The notes under the pieces: generated by a model
What the model saw: the letters and a program-made list of their open reading frames with translations, nothing else
Told to the model about the DNA's origin: nothing
The model's database searches: none
NCBI GenBank assembly: GCA_027490755.1
Contig: JAIXXL010000042.1
Span: 1 to 34,918, forward strand
Reading direction: 5' to 3'
From: Betaproteobacteria bacterium
Lineage (GTDB): Bacteria > Pseudomonadota > Gammaproteobacteria > Burkholderiales > UBA3065
Length of the DNA: 34,918 nucleotides
In this document: in pieces, positions 23,386 through 31,682 of the stretch
Layout of the letters: each line of letters starts with the position of its first letter
Position numbering within the stretch: the first letter of the stretch is position 1
Made by a program: the position numbers and the translations under genes

Positions 23386-24873
23386 ATGGAGAGCGTTTCC
23401 CTGATCACGGCGGTTGTCCTGGCGGTGCTGGCCGGCGCGATCGGCTGGCTCGTCGCCCGCGGCCGCGGCGGTGATGGCTCGGCGGCGCTGCAGGCCAGGC
23501 TCGAGGCGCTTCAGCAGCAGGCTGCAACCGACGCCGCGCGCCTGCAGCGCGAGATGGACACCGAGCGCCAACGCGCCCAGCAGGAACTCGCCATGGAGCG
23601 CGAGCGTTCGACAGCGGCCCTGGCCGACGAGCGTGCGCGGGGCGACCGCCTGTTGCTCGATGAGCGCGCGCGCGCGGCCGCCGAGTTGCAGACCACTCGG
23701 GAGCAAGCTGCGACCGATCTCGAGGTAGAGCGGCAGCGCCATCAGGTGGCGTTGGGGCAGCTGGACAAGGTGCGCGCCGAACTTGCCGCCAGCTTCGAGG
23801 TGCTGGCGCAGAAGGTGCTCGAGCAGCGTTCGCAGGCTTTCGCCCAGCAGAGTCAGACCGGACTGCAGTCGCTGCTGCAGCCGCTCAGCCTGCAGATCAA
23901 CGAGTTCAAGGCCAAGGTCGAGGAGGTCTACCGTACCGAGGGTCTGGAGCGCTCGGCGCTCAAGCATCAGGTCGAAGAGCTGGCCAGGCTCAATCAGACG
24001 CTTCGTACCGACGCGCAGAACCTCACCGAGGCGCTGAAGGGCTCGGCCAAGACGCGCGGCAACTGGGGCGAGCTGATGCTCGGCCGCGTGCTCGAGATGG
24101 CCGGACTGAGCGAGGGCACGCACTATGACGTGCAGGTCAGCCACAACACCAGCGACGGTCGGGTCCAGCCCGACGTCGTGGTGCACCTGCCCGGCGACCG
24201 TCATCTGGTGATCGACGCCAAGGTCTCGCTGGTGGCCTGGGACGAGTTGCACGCCGCCACGGATGACCCCGCGCGGGAGGCGGCCCAGCGTGCCCATGTG
24301 GATTCCGTGCGTCAGCATATCCGCGGGTTGTCGGAGAAGAACTACCAGCAGCTCTACAACATCGGTTCACTGGATTTCGTTCTGATGTTCGTGCCGATCG
24401 AGTCGGCTTTCATGCTGGCGATCGGCCGCGACGATCGCCTTTTTCAGGAGGCCTGGTCGCGCAATGTGTTGCTGGTGAGTCCGTCGACGCTGCTGTTTGT
24501 CGTCCGCACGGTCGCGCACCTTTGGCGGCAGGAGGACCAGAACCGCAACGCGCTGCTCATCGCCGAACGCGGCGCCGCGCTGCTGGAGAAGTTCAGCGGC
24601 TTCACCGAGTCGCTCAACAACGTCGGCGAAAAGCTCGGCCAGGCTCAGGGCGCCTATGACCAGGCGTTGACCCGGTTTGGCGGCACCGGCGGGCTGCTGC
24701 GCCAGACCGAGATGCTGCGGGATCTAGGGGTGAAGGCATCGAAGCAGGTCCCGGATGGCCTCCGCAAACGCGTCGAGGCGGCGGATGCTGGCACGCCAGG
24801 TCTGCCGCTACCGTTCGCGGATGGCGACACGGCCCCGGATGACAGCGCCGTTGATGGCGACAAGGACGGTTGA
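23386..24873 (+). CDS. rmuC: DNA recombination protein RmuC homolog
   Basis: 495 residues. An N-terminal membrane anchor (LITAVVLAVLAGAIGWLVA) leads into a long coiled coil (~30-150, Gln/Arg/Glu-rich), then the RmuC domain (~200-450). KTRGNWGELMLGRVLEMAGL and VQPDVVVHLPGDRHLVIDAKVSL hold the PD-(D/E)xK nuclease-like residues (Asp...Asp-Ala-Lys). In E. coli rmuC limits inversion at short inverted repeats; its biochemical activity is not settled. The start ATG 23386 is followed directly by the anchor. It is divergent from MAPEG with 115 bp between and ends before a strong hairpin at 24884. Confidence 0.93.
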   Translation: MESVSLITAVVLAVLAGAIGWLVARGRGGDGSAALQARLEALQQQAATDAARLQREMDTERQRAQQELAMERERSTAALADERARGDRLLLDERARAAAELQTTREQAATDLEVERQRHQVALGQLDKVRAELAASFEVLAQKVLEQRSQAFAQQSQTGLQSLLQPLSLQINEFKAKVEEVYRTEGLERSALKHQVEELARLNQTLRTDAQNLTEALKGSAKTRGNWGELMLGRVLEMAGLSEGTHYDVQVSHNTSDGRVQPDVVVHLPGDRHLVIDAKVSLVAWDELHAATDDPAREAAQRAHVDSVRQHIRGLSEKNYQQLYNIGSLDFVLMFVPIESAFMLAIGRDDRLFQEAWSRNVLLVSPSTLLFVVRTVAHLWRQEDQNRNALLIAERGAALLEKFSGFTESLNNVGEKLGQAQGAYDQALTRFGGTGGLLRQTEMLRDLGVKASKQVPDGLRKRVEAADAGTPGLPLPFADGDTAPDDSAVDGDKDG

Positions 24874-24883
24874 ACGGGGGGCG

Positions 24884-24908
24884 CCGGCTAACGGGCCGTT
24901 AAAGCCGG
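24884..24908. terminator. Bidirectional hairpin between rmuC and traB/gumN
   Basis: CCGGCTAACGG-G-CCGTTAAAGCCGG forms an 11-bp stem interrupted by a 2-nt AA bulge with a very tight loop. It lies between two convergent genes, 10 bp after the rmuC stop and 7 bp beyond the traB/gumN stop. There is no long T-tract. Confidence 0.5.
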
Positions 24909-24915
24909 GGCGGCG

Positions 24916-25830
24916 CTAGCGCTTGCCATCCAGAGGCACCCGCGTGACGCGGTAACCGCGCCGCTCGAGCTCGGCGAGGACGCCGCGCTCGCCCTGCAGG
25001 TGCAGCGCGCCGACGGCGACGAATGCGCCGCCAGCGTCGGCCAGTTTTGCGGTGCGCTGCGCCATCCCCGCGTTGCGGCCGATCAGCACGCGCTCCACCA
25101 GCGCGTCCTGCGCGGCGCGCACATCGTCCCCGAGCGAGGCGTCGAGCGCGTCCTGCAGGTGCAGGATGCCGTCGAGGTCCTCGCGCAGGTAGTACTCGAT
25201 CAGCTGCTTGACCATCTTCACCACTTCGTCGTGGTGGCCCGCCACGCTGCGCAACAGCAACAGTTGCTGCGCCATCGGGATGCCCTGCATGGCGCCGATC
25301 TGCGCCTCCACAGTCTCCAGCGCGACCACCGGCTTGTTCTGCTTCAGCGCGATGCGGTGCAGCAGCTCGTCGACCGTGAACCCCATGCGCGGCCCCGGCA
25401 GGTTCAGCGTGACATAGGCCGACCATGGTGCCATCCGCTCGGCGACGTACGACGGGATGCCGTAGCGGTTGCGCAGGATGTCCTCGACCAGGGCGTAGTC
25501 TTTCGCGCCAAGCAGCGCGCCCAGGCTTTGGCCCTCGGGAAGCTGCGATGCGGCGGCGAAGGCCTCGGCGCTGTCGGCATCGGTGACCAGTTCGAGCGCC
25601 AGCTGGCCGCTGGCCGCCAGCGCGTCGCGCACGGGCTGCGCCAGCTTGAGCGCGCGCGCGTCGTCGACGTGGACGGTGCCATAGATATGGCTGGGGGCAG
25701 CGCCACCTGGCGGCTCGATACGCCACAGCAGGCCCTGACCGAAGGGGCCAGCCGCTGCGCTGCCGGCGAGCAGCAGCAGGGCGAGCCCAGCCAGCGCCTG
25801 GCGCAGTTGCGAGAGAGGGGTTGAACTCAT
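24916..25830 (-). CDS. TraB/GumN-family protein
   Basis: 304 residues with a cleavable signal peptide (LAGLALLLLAGSAAA). The TraB/GumN domain is recognised by HIYGTVHVDDARAL, ALETVEAQIGAMQGIPM, RNAGMAQR and FVAVGALHLQGERGVLAELERRGY. The conserved GTxH and GxxHL-E motifs suggest a metal-dependent hydrolase, related by fold to the Tiki-like peptidase superfamily, probably periplasmic. Its ATG overlaps the gluQ stop (ATGA), so it is the last gene of the minus-strand operon. Its role is unknown. Confidence 0.88.
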   Translation of the reverse strand: MSSTPLSQLRQALAGLALLLLAGSAAAGPFGQGLLWRIEPPGGAAPSHIYGTVHVDDARALKLAQPVRDALAASGQLALELVTDADSAEAFAAASQLPEGQSLGALLGAKDYALVEDILRNRYGIPSYVAERMAPWSAYVTLNLPGPRMGFTVDELLHRIALKQNKPVVALETVEAQIGAMQGIPMAQQLLLLRSVAGHHDEVVKMVKQLIEYYLREDLDGILHLQDALDASLGDDVRAAQDALVERVLIGRNAGMAQRTAKLADAGGAFVAVGALHLQGERGVLAELERRGYRVTRVPLDGKR

Positions 25831-26747
25831 TTAGCGGTGACTCCTTGGCGTGATGTCTGGGTGTGCAGCGGACCGGCCGGGATGCCTCGGAGCGCAGGGA
25901 TCTGCGCGGGCCGCCAGGCGTCGACCGCACGCTGCAGTCGGTCGGGCAGGGTGCCTGGCCCTGTGGCCGGCTGGCCGAGGCAGGCCAGCAGGAGGTCGAG
26001 CAGTTCGGGGGCATCGGCGGCGCCGACAGCGCGCGCCAGCGTCTGCTTGCTCAGCTTCTCGCCGCTGGCGTCCAGAAGCACCGGTACATGCAGGTAGCGC
26101 GGCGTCGGTGCGCCGAGGAGGCGCTGCAGATAGACCTGCCTTGGCGTGCTGTCGAGCAGGTCGGCGCCACGGACGACGTCGGTGACGCCCAACTCGGCAT
26201 CATCCACCACCACCGCCAGCTGGTAGGCGAACAGACCGTCGGCACGATGGAGCACGAAGTCGCCAGTATCCCGCGACAGCCTCTGCCGGACCTCGCCCTG
26301 CAGCCGATCGACAAAGGCGATGTCCGCGTCGTCGACGCGTACCCGGACCGCGCGCGCCTCCCGCTCACCCAGGCCGGTCCGGCAGGTGCCCGGGTAGACC
26401 GGACCGTCGATACCGCGCACCGATGAATCAGCGATCTCGCGACGCGAGCAGCCGCAGGGGTAGACATGGGCCGCCATCTGCGACAACGCCGCCTGGTAGG
26501 CCGCAGTGCGGTTGCTCTGGCGGGTCAATGGCCCGTCGTGGTGCAGGCCCCAGCCGGCAAGCGTCTGCAGGATGTCGCGCTCGGCAGCTGCCGTACAACG
26601 CGGGGTGTCGAGGTCCTCGATACGCAGGTGCCAGGTGCCGCCGCTGGCGCGGGCGTCGAGCCAGCTGGCCAGTGCGGTGAGCATCGAGCCGACGTGCAGC
26701 GGGCCGGTGGGAGAGGGCGCGAAGCGGCCGATATGGGCCCTGTTCAT
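25827..26747 (-). CDS. gluQ: Glutamyl-Q tRNA(Asp) synthetase
   Basis: 306 residues. This is a truncated GluRS paralog that attaches glutamate to queuosine in the anticodon of tRNA-Asp. The adenylate motif APSPTGPLHVGS matches the HIGH region. The zinc site is CGC plus VYPGTC, the Cys-x-Cys...Tyr-x3-Cys pattern of E. coli YadB. KLSKQTLA stands for KMSKS. No anticodon-binding domain is present, as expected. The start is set at ATG 26747 (MNRAHIGRFAPSPTG); the longer frame to 27020 is antisense to cstA/ybdD coding sequence. It lies 14 bp after ybdD and overlaps traB/gumN. Confidence 0.95.
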   Translation of the reverse strand: MNRAHIGRFAPSPTGPLHVGSMLTALASWLDARASGGTWHLRIEDLDTPRCTAAAERDILQTLAGWGLHHDGPLTRQSNRTAAYQAALSQMAAHVYPCGCSRREIADSSVRGIDGPVYPGTCRTGLGEREARAVRVRVDDADIAFVDRLQGEVRQRLSRDTGDFVLHRADGLFAYQLAVVVDDAELGVTDVVRGADLLDSTPRQVYLQRLLGAPTPRYLHVPVLLDASGEKLSKQTLARAVGAADAPELLDLLLACLGQPATGPGTLPDRLQRAVDAWRPAQIPALRGIPAGPLHTQTSRQGVTAK

Positions 26748-26761
26748 CGCTGGCGGAGGTG

Positions 26762-26941
26762 TCAGCAGCAGCGGGCGACGCCGCTGTAACGACGCTCCAC
26801 CTCGCTGGCGTAGAACTCGGACGGGGTCAGCGCTGGCAGGTCCGGGTGCAGGCCCTGGTGGCGAAGCAGATAGCGCTCGTAGGCGTCGTCGCCAGTCAAC
26901 GCCCGCACGGTATCGAGCAGGGCCCTCAGCGTCTGGTTCAT
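26762..26941 (-). CDS. YbdD/YjiX-family small protein (CstA partner)
   Basis: 59 residues starting [20 protein letters not shown], followed by [14 protein letters not shown] (YxxYLxHxxxxHP, the family core) and [12 protein letters not shown]. In enterobacteria the YbdD/YjiX peptide is encoded right after cstA/btsT and is needed for pyruvate transport by the larger protein. Here its ATG overlaps the cstA stop, supporting that role. The C-terminus ends Cys-Cys, which is slightly unusual. The gene is easily missed because a long unrelated frame (26762-28756) contains it. Confidence 0.88.
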   Translation of the reverse strand: MNQTLRALLDTVRALTGDDAYERYLLRHQGLHPDLPALTPSEFYASEVERRYSGVARCC

Positions 26942-29013
26942 TGCGATATGGCCCCGGGCCCGGCCAGCCGTGTGCGCACGTACGACGCCTCGCTGCTCGC
27001 CCGCGTGCAGGTGCCGGCAAGGTGACGCTGCACCCCCAGCAGCATCGCCGCGATGACCGTCCACAGAACGCAGACGAACAGGGTCGTCAGCACCGCGTCG
27101 AGTTGCTGGTTGAAGATGAGTTGCGGCGCGACGGCAGCTTTCTCTGGCGGCAGCACACCGGCTGCAAGCTTGTCGGCAAGGTCGCGTGCCGCGGCGAGGA
27201 AGCCGACCCGCGGATCTTCGCTGAAAAGCTTCTGGCCGGCTGCCCAGGTGGTGATGGTGGCGAGCCAGGCCAGCGGCAGCGCCGTGATCCAGACAAAACG
27301 GCCCTTGCCGGTGCGCACCAGGGTGCCGGTGGCGACCGCCAGAGCGATGCTCGCCAGCATCTGGTTGGAGATGCCGAACAGCGGCCAGAGGATGTTCACA
27401 CCGCCGTTGGGGTCGATCACGCCGACGTAGAGGAAGTAGCCCCAGCCGGCCACCACCAGCGCGCTGCAGAGCAGCACCGAGGGGTACCAAGAGGTGCGAC
27501 CTAGCGCGGGGACGACGTTGCCGAGCATGTCCTGCAGCATGAAGCGGCCCACCCGCGTGCCGGCATCCAGTGTGGTGAGGATGAACACTGCCTCGAACAT
27601 GATGGCGAAGTGGTACCAGAGGGCCAGCAGGCCGCCGCCGAACGCCGCGCTGAGGATCGAGGCCATGCCCACCGCCAGACTCGGCGCGCCGCCGGTGCGC
27701 GACAGCAGCGTCGCCTCGCCCATCTGCTCGGCCAGGCCCTGCATCTGCGCTGCGGTGACCGGGAAGCCCCAGCCGCTGATGGTTGCGACCGCCTGGGTCA
27801 GGTCGGCGCCGACCACGCCGGCCGGGCTGTTGATGGCGAAGTAGACGCCGGGCTCGAGCACCGTGGCGGCGGTGAGTGCCATGACCGCGACCAGAGACTC
27901 GAGCAGCATCGATCCGTACCCGACCAGACGGATGTCGGCTTCGCTGGCGATGAGTTTCGGCGTGGTACCCGACGAGATGAGAGAGTGGAAGCCGCTGATG
28001 GCGCCGCAGGCGATGGTGATGAAGACGAAGGGGAATAACTTGCCGCCGAAGATCGGGCCGCTGCCGTCGACGAACTGGGTGACCGCAGGCATGTGGATCT
28101 CGGGGCGCAGCACGGCGATGCAGACCGCCAGCAGCAGCACGGTGCCAAGCTTGACGAAGGTCGAGAGGTAGTCGCGCGGAGCCAGCAACAGCCAGACCGG
28201 CAGCACCGCCGCGGCGAAGCCGTAGACGATGACGCCGCCCGCCAGCGGCAGCGCGTCGTGGTCGAACAGGGGCGCCAAGGTCTCGTGGGTCGAGACCCAG
28301 CCACCGCCGAGTACGGCCAGCGCCAGCAGGACCAGGCCGATCGCCGTGCCCTCCAGCACCCGCCCCGGACGCAGGTAGCGCAGGTAGAGCCCGACCACCA
28401 GCGCGATGGGGATGGTCGCCGCCACCGTGCTGGTCGCCCAGGGGCTGTGCTTCATCGCGTTGACCACCACCAGCCCCAGCACGGCGATGAGGATGAGCAT
28501 GATGAGGAAGGTGCCGACCAACGCAGCAGCGCCGCCGACGTTGCCCAGTTCGTCGCGCGCCATCTGCCCGATCGAGCGGCCGTCGCGGCGGGTCGACAGG
28601 AACAGCACGACCATGTCCTGCACCGCGCCGCCGAGAACGCCACCGGCCAGGATCCAGAGCGTCCCGGGCAGGTAGCCGAACTGTGCGGCGAGGGTCGGCC
28701 CGATCAGCGGGCCGGGGCCGGCGATGGCCGCGAAGTGGTGCCCGAACACCACCCATCTATGCGTGGTGACAAAGTCACGGCCGTTGTCGAGGCGCTCCGC
28801 GGGCGTGGCGCGGGTGGGGTCGATGCATAGAACCTTGGCGGCGATCCAGGCGGCGTAGAAGCGGTAGGCCAGCAGGTATATACAGACCGCTGCGGCGAGG
28901 AGCCAGGCGGCGTTCACTGTCTCGCCGCGGAAGACGGCGACCTGCGCCAGGCTGAAGGCGCCGATCAGCGCGACCAGGATCCAGAGCCAGGGCAATCGGG
29001 TGCGTGTATTCAT
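26938..29013 (-). CDS. cstA: CstA-family carbon-starvation/pyruvate transporter
   Basis: A 691-residue inner-membrane protein with about 16-18 TM helices. Family blocks: [20 protein letters not shown] followed by AGPGPLIGP (residues ~73-101), [39 protein letters not shown] and [13 protein letters not shown]. CstA and its relatives take up pyruvate or peptides during carbon limitation. The start is ATG 29013 ([15 protein letters not shown]), giving a short cytoplasmic N-terminus before TM1; upstream in-frame starts are less likely. It is translated together with ybdD through an ATGA overlap, and lies 26 bp after serB. It shares this end of the window with lactate transport and oxidation genes, a carbon-scavenging theme. 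Confidence 0.95.
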   Translation of the reverse strand: MNTRTRLPWLWILVALIGAFSLAQVAVFRGETVNAAWLLAAAVCIYLLAYRFYAAWIAAKVLCIDPTRATPAERLDNGRDFVTTHRWVVFGHHFAAIAGPGPLIGPTLAAQFGYLPGTLWILAGGVLGGAVQDMVVLFLSTRRDGRSIGQMARDELGNVGGAAALVGTFLIMLILIAVLGLVVVNAMKHSPWATSTVAATIPIALVVGLYLRYLRPGRVLEGTAIGLVLLALAVLGGGWVSTHETLAPLFDHDALPLAGGVIVYGFAAAVLPVWLLLAPRDYLSTFVKLGTVLLLAVCIAVLRPEIHMPAVTQFVDGSGPIFGGKLFPFVFITIACGAISGFHSLISSGTTPKLIASEADIRLVGYGSMLLESLVAVMALTAATVLEPGVYFAINSPAGVVGADLTQAVATISGWGFPVTAAQMQGLAEQMGEATLLSRTGGAPSLAVGMASILSAAFGGGLLALWYHFAIMFEAVFILTTLDAGTRVGRFMLQDMLGNVVPALGRTSWYPSVLLCSALVVAGWGYFLYVGVIDPNGGVNILWPLFGISNQMLASIALAVATGTLVRTGKGRFVWITALPLAWLATITTWAAGQKLFSEDPRVGFLAAARDLADKLAAGVLPPEKAAVAPQLIFNQQLDAVLTTLFVCVLWTVIAAMLLGVQRHLAGTCTRASSEASYVRTRLAGPGAISQ

Positions 29014-29039
29014 GCCGGCATGATAGCCAAGCCGGCCGG

Positions 29040-29984
29040 TCATTCCCCGCCTGCCAGGTACCACACCGCGTCCAGTGGGGCGTGGTGCAGGCTGTGATCG
29101 GCGATCTCGGCGATGACCGGTTTGGGGCGTATTCCCACACCCATGCCGGCGTTGCGCAGCAGCACGCTGTCGTTGGCGCCATCGCCCAGCGCGATCATCT
29201 GCCGCATCTTGAGCCCGAGCCGCTTGGCCACCCCGGCCACCGCCAGCGCCTTGCTGGGGCCGTCGACGATGGTCCCGCTGAAGGTGCCCTTGAGCCGCTC
29301 GTCCTCGATGTCGAGGCTGTTGCAGATGATGTCGTTGATGCCCAGGCGCCCGGCGATCGGTTCGGCGAACTGTGAGAAGCCTCCGGTGGCGAGGACGATC
29401 GGCCAGCCGGCGGTGCGGGCCAAGCGCATCAGGCGCTCGGCACCCGGTCGCACGCTGATGCGGTTGGCCAGGATGGCGCGGATCGCCCGCTCCGGCATGC
29501 CGCCGATGGCATCGATGCGGCGTCGCAGGCTCTCCTCGACCGGGATGCGGCCCTCCATCGCCAGTGTGGTCAGCGCGATGACAGGTGCCGGGTCAGGCAA
29601 TAGTGCAGCGAGTTCATCGACGCACTCGTTCTCGATCAATGTGGCGTCCATGTCGCAGACCAGCATGCCGAAGTCGGTGACCTTGCGACCTGCCGGCACC
29701 AGCGCCCAGTCGTGCGCCTCCGGGGCGTTGACCGGGACCACCTCGTGAGCGATCTCGGGGCGTTGCACCCAAAGCAGGCGGAAACCGAGATGCCCGATCC
29801 GCTCAAGGCCGCGGGCCCCGCATTCGAGCGCAACGCCCTTCAGCCACTCGGTGGGCGGGTCCTCATGGAACAGGAGCAGATGGTGTGGCGCCTGACCCGC
29901 ACTAGAAGCCTTGCTGGCCGCATTCAGGGCGGCAGCGTCCTTGACCAAAGGGGTGACGGGCGGACGTTCTTTGGGGGCGGCCAC
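29040..29984 (-). CDS. serB: Phosphoserine phosphatase
   Basis: 314 residues: an N-terminal regulatory (ACT-like) segment (~30-100) and a HAD-superfamily phosphatase domain. Motif I is [17 protein letters not shown] (nucleophile Asp in DxDxT), and motif [17 protein letters not shown] has Thr where most SerB have Ser (SGGF). The motif III Lys is in [11 protein letters not shown] and motif IV is [14 protein letters not shown]. It catalyses the last step of serine synthesis. It lies 3 nt after the acyl-ligase gene and 26 bp before cstA. Met1 at 29984 gives a length close to the pseudomonad and neisserial enzymes. Confidence 0.94.
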   Translation of the reverse strand: MAAPKERPPVTPLVKDAAALNAASKASSAGQAPHHLLLFHEDPPTEWLKGVALECGARGLERIGHLGFRLLWVQRPEIAHEVVPVNAPEAHDWALVPAGRKVTDFGMLVCDMDATLIENECVDELAALLPDPAPVIALTTLAMEGRIPVEESLRRRIDAIGGMPERAIRAILANRISVRPGAERLMRLARTAGWPIVLATGGFSQFAEPIAGRLGINDIICNSLDIEDERLKGTFSGTIVDGPSKALAVAGVAKRLGLKMRQMIALGDGANDSVLLRNAGMGVGIRPKPVIAEIADHSLHHAPLDAVWYLAGGE

Positions 29985-29987
29985 GCT

Positions 29988-31580
29988 TCAGTCCTCCGGC
30001 AGCGATTCGGCCATGTGTGCCAGTGCACGGTGGTCGATCTTGCCCGTGCCCAGCAGTGGTAATGCGTCGAGTGCCACGATATGCCTCGGGATGGCGAGTT
30101 CTCGCACTCCGATCTGGTGCGCGGCATGGGCCAGATCCTGACGGTGCAGATCGGCAGCGGTGGTGAACAGCACGATGCGCTCGCCGCGCTGGCGGTCTGC
30201 GGCGCGCGCAGCCGCGTGCAGGTGTTCCGGCCGCGCGTGACGGGCGAGGTCCTCGCTCAGCGCCAGGGACACCATCTCGCCGGCGACCTTGGCGAAGCGC
30301 TTGGCGCGGCCGGCGATGCGCACATAGCCCTCGGCGTCGATCTCGACGATGTCGCCGGTGTCGTACCAGCCGGGTCCCAGTGCGGTGGAGGGCGGCTCAA
30401 GCACCCCGGGCGCGGCCGGACGCAGGTAACCGCTCATGATGTTGGGCCCGCGCACCTGAAGGCTGCCGCCGGCCTCGATGCCTTCGACCGGCACCGCGCG
30501 TCCCTCAATGCCGTTCAGTAGCCGGCCGACGGTGCCGGGCCGGTTGGCGCCGGGCACATTCACTGCGAGCACCGGCGCCGTCTCGGTACAGCCGTAGCCC
30601 TCGAGGATGTCGATGCCGAAATCGCGCTGCCAGCGCTGGCGCACCTCGTCGGTCAAGCGCTCGGCGCCGGCGACGACCAGCCGCAGCGTGCCAAAGTCGC
30701 CGCGCTCGGCATGGTCTGCGTAGTGGCGCAGGAAGGTGCTGGTGCCGAACAGGATGGTGGCCCGCGACTGTCGGATCAGACCCGGGATCTGCCGATAGTG
30801 CAGGGGGCTCACATAAAGGATGCAGCGCATGCCCGTGAGGAGCGGCAGCAGGGCCCCGGCCGTCAGCCCGAAAGAGTGGAACACCGGCAGGGCATTGAAC
30901 ACCGCGTGATCGGTACCGACCTCCAGCGCCGAAAGAATCTGCGCGATGTTGGCGAGCAGGGCCCGGTGTGAAAGGACGACGCCCTTGGGTGAGCCTTCCG
31001 AGCCGGAGGTGAAGAGGATGACCGCCGGAGAGTCGCGGTCGCCGCGTGGCAGGACCAGGCCCGGCAGAACGAGGGCCGCAGCGATCCACAGTTTGTCGGC
31101 CAGGCCAAGGCCCTCGCGCAGGTCTTCGATGAAGTGCAGCGGCGTCTCGAGGCGTGCGACGACCGGACCGAGGTCGGCCTTCTCGACAAAGGCACGCGAG
31201 GTGACGATGGCCCGCACCTGCGCCGCGCGACAGGCCTCGTTGATGGCCTCGCTGCCGGCGCCGTAGTTGAGCATGGCCGGGACTCGGCCCACTGCGCCGC
31301 AGCCGATCAGCGCCGCGAGCGTGCCGGCGACGTTCGGCAGCAGGATGCCGACCACGCCACCGGGCGGTGCCAGGTGGGAGACGATGCGCGCTGCGCCGAG
31401 GCTGCGCTTGACCAGATCTTCGCGGCCGACGTGGCCGCTGGAATCTTCGATGCCGCCTGGCCGCCCGCGGTACAGGATGGACGCCTGCCGCAGTGCAGCG
31501 AAAAGGGTCGCGTCAGCCGGCGGGTCGAGCCGGATGGCCGCGGGCAGCGGGCGCTGCGTCGACGTTGAGACGAAGTCCAT
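29988..31580 (-). CDS. AMP-dependent acyl-ACP/acyl-CoA synthetase, Aas-like without acyltransferase domain
   Basis: A 530-residue ANL-superfamily ligase. The P-loop ILFTSGSEGSPKGVVLSH (~188-205) is followed by LPVFHSFGLTAGALLPLLTG, LFGTSTFLRHYADHAERGDF, LEGYGCTETAPVLAVNVPGA, the adenylate Asp in GWYDTGDIV, and GRAKRFAKVAGEMVSLALSE. These segments match the C-terminal half of E. coli Aas (acyl-ACP synthetase of 2-acyl-GPE acyltransferase) very closely. The N-terminal PlsC acyltransferase domain of Aas is missing. It probably activates fatty acids for ACP or phospholipid repair. It is the first gene of a six-gene minus-strand run and is divergent from lldP across 102 bp. Confidence 0.88.
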   Translation of the reverse strand: MDFVSTSTQRPLPAAIRLDPPADATLFAALRQASILYRGRPGGIEDSSGHVGREDLVKRSLGAARIVSHLAPPGGVVGILLPNVAGTLAALIGCGAVGRVPAMLNYGAGSEAINEACRAAQVRAIVTSRAFVEKADLGPVVARLETPLHFIEDLREGLGLADKLWIAAALVLPGLVLPRGDRDSPAVILFTSGSEGSPKGVVLSHRALLANIAQILSALEVGTDHAVFNALPVFHSFGLTAGALLPLLTGMRCILYVSPLHYRQIPGLIRQSRATILFGTSTFLRHYADHAERGDFGTLRLVVAGAERLTDEVRQRWQRDFGIDILEGYGCTETAPVLAVNVPGANRPGTVGRLLNGIEGRAVPVEGIEAGGSLQVRGPNIMSGYLRPAAPGVLEPPSTALGPGWYDTGDIVEIDAEGYVRIAGRAKRFAKVAGEMVSLALSEDLARHARPEHLHAAARAADRQRGERIVLFTTAADLHRQDLAHAAHQIGVRELAIPRHIVALDALPLLGTGKIDHRALAHMAESLPED

Positions 31581-31682
31581 GCTGCGATGGTAGCCGAGCA
31601 GGACCGCGAGTCGGCCCCTGGGTGCTTTACCCGCGCATGCCGATGCTGTACAGGTACCGTTGAAAACGCGGGAGGAGGGTAC

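Noticed and set aside
26762..28756. 664-codon minus-strand ORF in another frame through cstA
   Set aside because: Only its last 59 codons (YbdD) are real. The rest is an out-of-frame reading of cstA.
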